Part shown: one piece after another, positions 22,536-27,234 of the stretch
How the letters are laid out: the number at the start of each line of letters is the position of its first letter
Position numbering within the stretch: position 1 is the stretch's first letter
Assembly (NCBI GenBank): GCA_902464495.1
Contig: CABQJK010000026.1
Span: 1-27,234, forward strand
From: an uncultured Collinsella sp.
GTDB lineage: Bacteria; Actinomycetota; Coriobacteriia; Coriobacteriales; Coriobacteriaceae
DNA length: 27,234 nucleotides
Reading direction: 5' to 3'
Notes under the pieces: generated by a model
The model's database searches: none
Told to the model about the DNA's origin: nothing
The model's input: the letters and a program-made list of their open reading frames with translations, nothing else
Made by a program: the position numbers and the translations under genes

Positions 22536-22575
22536 CTCAGGCGTTATCGGAGCAACCTTACAGGAGGTTTCTTTT

Positions 22576-23442
22576 ATGCTCGTCAACGCAGCAGACATGC
22601 TCAAGAAGGCTGAGGCCGGCAAGTACGGTCTCGGTGCCTTCAACACCAACAACCTCGAGTGGACCCTGGCTATTCTCCAGGCCGCCGAGGAGGCCAAGTC
22701 TCCGCTGATCCTTCAGTGCACCGCTGGTGCCGCTAAGTGGATGGGCGGTTTCAAGGTCTGCGCCGACATGGTCAAGGCTGCCGTCGAGGCCACGGGCGTT
22801 ACCGTTCCCGTCGCCCTTCATCTCGATCACGGTTCTTACGAGGACTGCTTCAAGTGCATCGAGGCCGGCTTCACGTCCATCATGTATGACGGCTCTCACG
22901 AGGAGACCTTCCAGCTTAACCTCGATCGCACCAAGGAGCTCGTTGAGCTTGCCCACTCCAAGGGCATGTCCATCGAGGCCGAGGTCGGCGGCATCGGCGG
23001 CACCGAGGACGGCGTGACCTCCAGCGGCGAGCTCGCTGATCCTGCTGAGTGCAAGCAGATCGCTGACCTGGGCGTCGACTTCCTTGCCTGCGGTATCGGC
23101 AACATCCACGGCGTGTACCCTGCCGACTGGGCTGGCCTTTCCTTCGAGCGTCTGGGCGAGATCAAGGCACAGACCGGCGACCTGCCCCTCGTCCTGCACG
23201 GTGGCACCGGCATCCCCGAGGATCAGATCAAGAAGGCCATTTCCCTGGGCATCTCCAAGATCAACGTCAACACCGACCTGCAGCTCGTCTTCGCCAAGGG
23301 CGTCCGCGAGTACATCGAGGCTGGCAAGGATCAGCAGGGCAAGGGCTTTGACCCCCGCAAGCTCCTCAAGCCTGGTCGCGACAACATCGTTGCCCGCACC
23401 AAGGAGCTCATGGAGGAGTTTGGCTCAGTCAACAAGGCGTAA
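22576..23442 (+). CDS. fba: Class II fructose-1,6-bisphosphate aldolase
   Basis: The 288-residue enzyme has the class II marks: HLDHG at 82-86 (catalytic Asp84 and zinc ligand His85), YDGSH at 104-108, EAEVGGIGG at 134-142, GNIHG at 175-179 (His178), LHGGTGI at 207-213 (His208) and INVNTDLQ at 229-236. It splits fructose-1,6-bisphosphate into dihydroxyacetone phosphate and glyceraldehyde-3-phosphate in glycolysis. Length and motifs fit the shorter FbaA/GatY-type group, so tagatose-bisphosphate use cannot be excluded. Codon use is extremely biased (GCC, AAG, GAG, CTC), as expected for a highly expressed gene. CAGGAGG lies 9 bases upstream of the ATG. It appears to be monocistronic, with its own promoter and a long hairpin behind it. 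Confidence 0.94.
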   Translation: MLVNAADMLKKAEAGKYGLGAFNTNNLEWTLAILQAAEEAKSPLILQCTAGAAKWMGGFKVCADMVKAAVEATGVTVPVALHLDHGSYEDCFKCIEAGFTSIMYDGSHEETFQLNLDRTKELVELAHSKGMSIEAEVGGIGGTEDGVTSSGELADPAECKQIADLGVDFLACGIGNIHGVYPADWAGLSFERLGEIKAQTGDLPLVLHGGTGIPEDQIKKAISLGISKINVNTDLQLVFAKGVREYIEAGKDQQGKGFDPRKLLKPGRDNIVARTKELMEEFGSVNKA

Positions 23443-23462
23443 GCGTCGCTAAACTTCCCGCC

Positions 23463-23554
23463 GGAAGCCCCGTCCCCCTACACTGTTTCCTTTGCGCTCA
23501 CCTGGCTTTGCCAGAAGTCGCGCCAAGGAAGCAGTTCCGGGGGACGGGGCTTCC
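23463..23554. repeat. Long nested palindrome after fba, repeat-like element or terminator
   Basis: A 16-bp perfect outer stem, GGAAGCCCCGTCCCCC (23463-23478) with its complement at 23539-23554, encloses a further imperfect stem: ACTG/CAGT, TTCCTT/AAGGAA and GCGC/GCGC. The apex is CTGGC/GCCAG. The whole 92 bases therefore fold into one long hairpin. It lies 20 bases after the fba stop and is followed by TTCGTTT. The length and nested symmetry resemble a MITE-type element more than a simple terminator, though it could also end the fba transcript. It is unrelated in sequence to the palindromes at 134 and 2046. Confidence 0.75.
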
Positions 23555-23629
23555 TTCGTTTAACGCCGCAGGGTTACGAGGCTGAATTATTTATTTGACT
23601 ACCGTTCAGCGGTGTTGATGGCTCCCTTG

Positions 23630-23658
23630 TTGGGGCTTTCTTTTTATCTCGCTACAAT
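23630..23658 (+). promoter_or_regulatory. Candidate promoter of the transglutaminase-like gene
   Basis: TTGGGG (23630-23635) and TACAAT (23653-23658) are separated by exactly 17 bases. They lie 35 bases upstream of the ATG at 23694. This is the best-formed sigma-70-type promoter in the window. Confidence 0.6.
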
Positions 23659-23693
23659 GGGTTTCAAGCGTTCTAGTGACTTGGAGTTTTGGT

Positions 23694-25127
23694 ATGGCTG
23701 TTATTAATGTACTGCCTTCGGATGGGAAGGTTATTGACGAGGGTCCTGTTGGTTGCTCTGTTGATGTTTGCTGTGATGATTTTCGCCATCTCGATATTGG
23801 GCTACCGCCTGAGATTCTTCGTCTTAAGGATGCTGGGTATTTGATGCAGGCTGTTGCTGCCTGCGATCGCCTTCTGGAGCAGAACCCCGAGCCTTCGCTG
23901 GCTGCTTGTGTTCGTGCCGAGCGGTATCGCATGCTCGAGACGCCGCTTCATTTTTCGGTGTCGCGCGATCAGGCTATTGCGATGATTCGCGAGGAGTGGC
24001 CAGAGTTTACCGAAGAGCAGTTTGATGACCTGATTAATCGTAAGCGTATTGACTGGCGCTTTATCGATGGCGAACTGTTCGTTCTCGACAACTTCCTCGA
24101 TTCGCTTCGCGTATATCCTAAAGAGGTTCTCGGCATGCGGCCCGATTCTACGGACGGAATAGCACTGCGCAACGAGATGCTCAAGGAGATGGAGTCACAA
24201 AACGGATTGGCTCGCGTCATTACGCTTAAAGCGTCCGTGTCTGTCCCCGGCGCTCTAGATGGAGAGACTGTTTGCGCGTGGCTACCCGTTGCCGCCGCCT
24301 GTCGTCAACAGTCTCATATCGAGGTTCTCGATATGACGCCGGAGGGTGCTGTTGCCCCCGCGAATGCTTCGGCGCGTACCGCCTCGTGGTCTTCTTCGAG
24401 TGAGCGCTCATTCTCGGTGACCTATCGCTATCAAATTGATGCCGCTTATCGTGATGTCTATGGGGGTGCGCTTCCGGTGCATCCTTGCATGGACGCGCCA
24501 CTGCCCGTGGACACCTCCGAGGACCGTCCGCACATTGCATTCACGCCGTATCTACAGCAGCTGACAGCCCGTGTCATTGACGGGCTCGAGGATCCGCTCG
24601 ATCGTGCCCGTGCTATCTATGATTACCTGACGCAGCACATCGACTATCGCTATCAGCCGCCGTACTTGCTTTTGGGATCTATTGCCGATGACTGCGCGCA
24701 TTCGCTCCGCGGCGATTGCGGCGTTATGGCGCTCACGTTTATCACCATGTGCCGTATCGCGGGCGTGCCTGCCCGTTGGCAGAGCGGCCTGTATGTTGCG
24801 CCCGATTCGGTGGGGTCGCACGACTGGGCAGAGTTCTATACGCCGCAGACCGGTTGGCTCAACGCCGACGTGTCATTTGGATCTTCTGCTCGCAGGATGG
24901 GGGAGGAGTGGCGCCGCCGTCACTACTTTGGCAATCTCGACCCGTGGCGTATGGTGGCCAACAATCGATTCCAGGCAGAGTTTGAGCCCTCTTTCGATGG
25001 CATGCGCGAGGACCCTTACGATAACCAGATGGGTGAGGCTTCGGTCGACGGTCGCGGATGCCGTCGGCGCGAGATGCTCCGCACGGTCGAACTCATCGAA
25101 ATGCTCGAAGTTCCATTTTCGGACTAA
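23694..25127 (+). CDS. Transglutaminase-like (cysteine protease fold) domain protein, cytosolic
   Basis: The 477-residue product, numbered from the ATG at 23694, carries a transglutaminase-like core near its C-terminus: C342 in RGDCGVMALTF, H376 in SHDWAEFY and D392 in WLNADVSFG form the expected Cys-His-Asp triad, with the usual AGVPARWQSG between. The first 170 residues contain a helical region, and residues about 175-270 look like a beta-rich domain before the core. No signal peptide or membrane helix is visible, so it should be cytosolic. Family members are peptidases or protein-modifying enzymes, and the substrate here is unknown. The start is fixed by GGAG at 23683-23686, 7 bases before the ATG, in preference to an in-frame GTG at 23676. 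It appears to be a single-gene unit before the tRNA. Confidence 0.85.
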   Translation: MAVINVLPSDGKVIDEGPVGCSVDVCCDDFRHLDIGLPPEILRLKDAGYLMQAVAACDRLLEQNPEPSLAACVRAERYRMLETPLHFSVSRDQAIAMIREEWPEFTEEQFDDLINRKRIDWRFIDGELFVLDNFLDSLRVYPKEVLGMRPDSTDGIALRNEMLKEMESQNGLARVITLKASVSVPGALDGETVCAWLPVAAACRQQSHIEVLDMTPEGAVAPANASARTASWSSSSERSFSVTYRYQIDAAYRDVYGGALPVHPCMDAPLPVDTSEDRPHIAFTPYLQQLTARVIDGLEDPLDRARAIYDYLTQHIDYRYQPPYLLLGSIADDCAHSLRGDCGVMALTFITMCRIAGVPARWQSGLYVAPDSVGSHDWAEFYTPQTGWLNADVSFGSSARRMGEEWRRRHYFGNLDPWRMVANNRFQAEFEPSFDGMREDPYDNQMGEASVDGRGCRRREMLRTVELIEMLEVPFSD

Positions 25128-25166
25128 TCGGTAGAAAGCTGTGATAAACTAACTCACGCATTGCGT

Positions 25167-25253
25167 GCCCGAGTGGCGGAATTGGCAGACGCAGTGGACT
25201 CAAAATCCACCGTTGGCAACAACGTGCGAGTTCGAGTCTCGCCTCGGGCACCA
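25167..25253 (+). tRNA. tRNA-Leu (anticodon CAA)
   Basis: The 7-bp acceptor stem GCCCGAG (25167-25173) pairs with CTCGGGC (25243-25249), with discriminator A and an encoded CCA at 25251-25253. The anticodon arm GTGGA-CTCAAAA-TCCAC gives anticodon CAA, reading UUG. The D arm (TGGCGGAATTGGCAGACGCA) and the long variable arm (GTTGGCAACAAC) mark a class II leucine tRNA, and the T arm contains GTTCGAGTC. A terminator follows at 25273-25295. Confidence 0.96.
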
Positions 25254-25300
25254 TACATGCAAGTGAGCGTTCAAGGGGGTTGCGGCCCCCTTTTTCGTGC
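25231..25300 (+). repeat. Direct repeat copy 1: tRNA-Leu 3' end plus terminator
   Basis: This 70-base unit covers the T-arm half of the tRNA, the CCA end and the downstream terminator. The first 33 bases (25231-25263) are identical to 25415-25447, and similarity continues with a few changes through the terminator. tRNA 3' ends are common attachment sites for integrases, so the pair could be attL/attR-like; alternatively it could be the remnant of a tandem tRNA copy. Confidence 0.85.
25273..25295 (+). terminator. Terminator of the tRNA-Leu gene
   Basis: AAGGGGG (25273-25279) and CCCCCTT (25286-25292) form a stem around TTGCGG, running into TTTTT at 25291-25295. It starts 20 bases after the tRNA CCA. 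Confidence 0.85.
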
Positions 25301-25331
25301 CGAACTCGCGTGAGCGCGCGAAGCGTTAAGC

Positions 25332-25400
25332 AAACAGGCCTGTGGCCTGTTTGTAGCGGAGCGTGGCGAGGGCGCCACGCGCCCGAAGCCCGGGGCTTCG
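25332..25400. other. Cluster of three hairpins between the tRNA 3'-end repeats
   Basis: Three consecutive inverted repeats fill the spacer between the direct repeats: AAACAGGC/GCCTGTTT (25332-25352), GCGTGGCG/CGCCACGC (25361-25380) and CGAAGCC/GGCTTCG (25384-25400). No plus-strand gene fits. The spacer is too short to hold an integrated element, so it could be a remnant or an independent structured repeat. Confidence 0.6.
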
Positions 25401-25414
25401 CGAAGCGAAGGCCC

Positions 25415-25482
25415 TTCGAGTCTCGCCTCGGGCACCATACATGCAAGCGAGTGTTCAAGGGGGTCAAGGTCCCTTTTTCGTG
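25415..25482 (+). repeat. Direct repeat copy 2: tRNA-Leu 3'-end fragment without the 5' half
   Basis: Bases 25415-25447 repeat the tRNA-Leu T-arm, acceptor 3' strand and CCA exactly, and the following bases repeat the terminator in altered form (AAGGG/CCCTT plus TTTTT at 25457-25478). The tRNA 5' half is missing, so this copy cannot make a tRNA. It lies 184 bases from copy 1 and directly before the infC leader promoter. Confidence 0.85.
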
Positions 25483-25511
25483 TACGTAATGTGATAACGT
25501 GCTGTACGTGT

Positions 25512-25517
25512 TATTAT
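25512..25517 (+). promoter_or_regulatory. Candidate -10 box of the infC operon
   Basis: TATTAT at 25512-25517 lies just after the tRNA-repeat terminator and at the head of a structured leader. A matching -35 is not clear; GTGATA at 25491-25496 is spaced only 15 bases. Initiation near 25524 would give a leader of about 175 bases before infC. Confidence 0.4.
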
Positions 25518-25523
25518 TCGCAA

Positions 25524-25699
25524 GGCGTTGTTCCCGCAATGCCCTAAAGAGGAACCTGAGGGTTCCCACCTTTTGGCGCCAATGAGCAGCTGACTGGTCA
25601 TACAACTTAGATTCCCTTCCTCAAATCGAGGAAGTCTATGTGTACGACCTGGTTGCTGAGAAGCGCCGGGTTATTTTTTTATGAATGGAGGTAGGGAAA
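25524..25699 (+). promoter_or_regulatory. infC-rpmI-rplT leader with attenuation structures
   Basis: The untranslated leader contains GGAACC/GGTTCC (25551-25566), CTTCCTC/GAGGAAG (25616-25634) and a final terminator hairpin (25647-25680). Operons of this gene order are commonly controlled by L20 binding to the leader and by premature termination (L20 leader). Whether this leader has the L20-binding fold cannot be shown by eye, so the regulator is inferred from the downstream genes and the terminator. Confidence 0.6.
25647..25680 (+). terminator. Attenuator terminator just upstream of infC
   Basis: ACCTGGT (25647-25653) pairs with GCCGGGT (25665-25671), using two G-U pairs, and GC/GC closes the inner loop. 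TTATTTTTTT (25671-25680) follows. It ends 7 bases before the infC ribosome site, where a terminator only makes sense as a regulated attenuator. Confidence 0.7.
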
Positions 25700-26254
25700 A
25701 TAGCTAAGTCTGATGACACCCGCATCAACGACGAGATCACTGCATCTTCGTGTCGTTTGATTGGCGTCGATGGCTCTCAGCTCGGCCTGTTCGCCATCCG
25801 CGATGCCCAGCGCGTCGCCGACGATCAGGGTCTCGACCTGGTCGAGATCGCTCCCAACGCGGAGCCGCCGGTCTGCAAGGTCATGGACTACGGTAAGTTC
25901 AAGTACCAGCAGGCCATGAAGGCCAAGGCTGCTCGTAAGAACCAGTCCAAGGTCGAGGTCAAGGAAATGAAGTTCCGACCCAAGATCGACGTTGGCGACT
26001 ACGAGACCAAGAAGGGCCACGTTCTGCGTTTCCTCAAGAAGGGCGCACGCGTTAAGATCACCATCATGTTCCGCGGCCGTGAGATGGCTCACCCGGAGCA
26101 GGGCCTTAACGTTCTCGAGCGTCTCGCCGAGGATCTCAAGCCTTACGCTACGGTCGAGTCCAAGCCTAAGATGGAAGGCCGTAACATGCTTATGCTGCTC
26201 GCCCCGATTAAGGGCGCCTTCGATGAGGATAAAGCGGCAAGCGATAGCAAGTAA
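25700..26254 (+). CDS. infC: Translation initiation factor IF-3, probable AUA start
   Basis: The 184-residue product begins IAKSDDTRINDEI and continues with RLIGVDGSQLG, LDLVEIAPNAEPPVCKVMDY, VKEMKFRPKI and VKITIMFRGREM, all IF-3 signatures across both domains. IF-3 binds the 30S subunit and checks initiator tRNA and start codon choice. infC in many bacteria starts at a rare codon (AUU, AUC or AUA) so that IF-3 represses its own synthesis. Here ATA at 25700 lies 7 bases after a perfect GGAGGT (25687-25692), while the nearby ATG at 25685 has no ribosome site and lies just after the terminator T tract. The normal N-terminus also begins at the ATA. It is the first gene of infC-rpmI-rplT, 32 bases before rpmI. 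Codon bias is strong. Confidence 0.93.
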   Translation: MAKSDDTRINDEITASSCRLIGVDGSQLGLFAIRDAQRVADDQGLDLVEIAPNAEPPVCKVMDYGKFKYQQAMKAKAARKNQSKVEVKEMKFRPKIDVGDYETKKGHVLRFLKKGARVKITIMFRGREMAHPEQGLNVLERLAEDLKPYATVESKPKMEGRNMLMLLAPIKGAFDEDKAASDSK

Positions 26255-26286
26255 CTAGTGTTCTGTAACCGATTAAGGAGTATTTC

Positions 26287-26478
26287 ATGCCTAAGATGAA
26301 GTCCCACAGCGGCACCAAGAAGCGTTTCCGCAAGACTGGTACCGGCAAGCTTATGCGCGCCAAGGCTTTCAAGAGCCACATCCTGAGCAAGAAGTCCACC
26401 AAGCGTAAGCGTGGCTTCCGTCAGGAGACCGAGATCGCCGCTGCCGACCGCAAGGTCATCAAGTCACGTCTCGCCTAA
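26287..26478 (+). CDS. rpmI: 50S ribosomal protein L35
   Basis: The 63-residue, strongly basic product begins MPKMKSHSGTKKRFRKTGTG and contains SHILSKKSTKRKR, the standard L35 pattern. Length is normal (about 64). It is a structural protein of the large subunit bound to 23S rRNA. AAGGAG lies 9 bases before the ATG. It sits between infC and rplT, the universal order, and is expected to be controlled with them by the leader. Confidence 0.97.
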   Translation: MPKMKSHSGTKKRFRKTGTGKLMRAKAFKSHILSKKSTKRKRGFRQETEIAAADRKVIKSRLA

Positions 26479-26524
26479 GTTCGCGTTCCCGTTTTTCGTT
26501 TTACCGTCTAGGAGTTGATAGAAC

Positions 26525-26884
26525 ATGGCACGTATTAAGCGCGCTGTTGCCGCCAAGAAGAAGCGCCGTACCGTTATGCACCGTGCGAAGGGTTACTACG
26601 GTGCCGCTTCGCGTACTTACAAGCATGCTAAAGAGCAGGTCCAGCACTCCCTGCAGTATCAGTATCGTGATCGCCGCAACAAGAAGCGCGAGATCCGTTC
26701 TCTCTGGATTACCCGTATCAACGCTGCTGCTCGCCTGAACGACATCTCTTACTCTCAGTTCATGCATGGCCTGAAGGTTGCCGGCATCGAGCTCGACCGC
26801 AAGGTCCTGGCTCAGATGGCTTACGAGGACATCGAGTCCTTCAACGAGCTGGCTACCATCGCCAAGAAGGCTCTCGAGGCCTAA
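26525..26884 (+). CDS. rplT: 50S ribosomal protein L20
   Basis: The 119-residue product begins MARIKRAVAAKKKRRTVMHR and includes AKGYYGAASRTYKHAKEQV and RDRRNKKREIRSLWITRINA, diagnostic of L20. It binds 23S rRNA early in 50S assembly and in many bacteria represses its own operon through the leader mRNA. TAGGAG lies upstream of the ATG. A strong terminator follows 20 bases after the stop. Confidence 0.97.
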   Translation: MARIKRAVAAKKKRRTVMHRAKGYYGAASRTYKHAKEQVQHSLQYQYRDRRNKKREIRSLWITRINAAARLNDISYSQFMHGLKVAGIELDRKVLAQMAYEDIESFNELATIAKKALEA

Positions 26885-26904
26885 TAGATTCTCTTGAATC
26901 GCTA

Positions 26905-26941
26905 GGGGAGTGTCGCGTTGTGCGCGGCGCTCCCTCTTTTT
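26905..26941 (+). terminator. Terminator of the infC-rpmI-rplT operon
   Basis: GGGAGTGTCGCG (26906-26917) pairs with CGCGGCGCTCCC (26923-26934), with two G-U pairs, around a five-base loop and runs into TCTTTTT (26935-26941). Confidence 0.92.
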
Positions 26942-27234
26942 ATCTGAAGCGCGGTTTACATTGCTAAAAGCGCGGGTAGATAGACACTTACAGGTGACCG
27001 ATCTCTATATATTCCTAAACCAAAGGGTCATCATCTGATACGTGCGGAAGATCCGCACCAGTCTTTCTATTAGCTATAGAAAGCGATATGTTGTGTAGGA
27101 CTTGTGAAGAGTGGAATTGACGACCCACAGGGCTTCGCGGTCTGGCAATATATCTCCTTGCCGCGCGGCCCGGTGGGACCGGACCAGCCGCCAGGCGTGC
27201 ACCTTGAGAACCGGATACTGCGAGGATGGACACA
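26942..27234 (+). promoter_or_regulatory. Probable rRNA operon leader (16S gene expected just beyond the window)
   Basis: No gene is found in these 293 bases. The final 40 bases contain CACCTTGAGAACCGGATACT (27200-27219), which resembles the 'TTTGAGAACTCAATAG' stretch found in actinobacterial 16S leaders. Hairpins occur at 27042-27058 (GTGCGGA/TCCGCAC), 27064-27082 (TTTCTAT/ATAGAAA) and 27165-27191 (CCGGT/ACCGG inside GCGGC/GCCGC). Promoter candidates include TTTACA at 26955-26960 and TATATT at 27008-27013, but none is well formed. The call depends on sequence beyond the window. Confidence 0.42.

Noticed and set aside
25093..25605. Minus-strand frame across tRNA-Leu
   Set aside because: It is the antisense of a tRNA and its duplicated 3' end; such frames are a common false annotation.
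25685..25699. ATG start for infC
   Set aside because: No ribosome site in front, and it overlaps the Shine-Dalgarno of the ATA start.

Overview
The window looks like a chromosomal segment of a high-GC Coriobacteriia gut bacterium, most likely Collinsella. The inference rests on strong codon bias toward G/C, Shine-Dalgarno-led genes, a lichenan/cellobiose-type PTS with several GH1 phospho-glucosidases, and an infC-rpmI-rplT operon followed by what looks like an rRNA operon leader. No database search was possible, so the genus is inferred.

Layout. 1-134: tail of a LivF-like ABC ATPase and its terminator. 134-2141: a visibly AT-richer gene on the minus strand for a secreted/membrane propeller-like protein with a cytoplasmic zinc ribbon, bracketed by two same-orientation copies of a 69-bp palindromic repeat. 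2174-3652: cutC plus a GalT/HIT-like protein. 3683-4681 (minus): bile acid:sodium symporter-family transporter. 4906-10621: a RecJ nuclease fused to a RecQ-like helicase, preceded by a 21-codon overlapping reading frame, then a bifunctional (p)ppGpp synthetase/hydrolase. 10675-13276: a GH1 6-phospho-beta-glucosidase divergent from an AEC-family transporter. 13504-14184: an MBL-fold hydrolase that in many Gram-positives sits close to relA. 14366-22389: a beta-glucoside locus with a LicR-type regulator, EIIA, EIIB, EIIC, two GH1 enzymes and a second AEC transporter, with hairpins at most gene junctions. 22576-23442: class II fructose-bisphosphate aldolase. 23463-23554: a long nested palindrome. 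23694-25127: a cytosolic transglutaminase-like protein. 25167-25253: tRNA-Leu(CAA), whose 3' end is repeated about 180 bp downstream. 25512-26941: attenuated infC-rpmI-rplT operon, with infC apparently starting at AUA. 26942-27234: probable rRNA operon leader.

How the parts work together. The PTS would import and phosphorylate beta-glucosides, three divergent GH1 enzymes would split the phospho-sugar from the aglycone or second sugar, and glucose-6-phosphate would enter glycolysis, whose aldolase lies just downstream. The GH1-plus-AEC pairing occurs twice. I suggest, as an inference only, that the AEC carriers export something released by GH1 hydrolysis, such as plant phenolic aglycones or organic acids. 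This pairing is the best candidate for a previously undescribed system. The other points most worth checking are the RecJ-helicase fusion, the palindrome-bracketed zinc-ribbon gene, the tRNA 3'-end duplication and the AUA start of infC.
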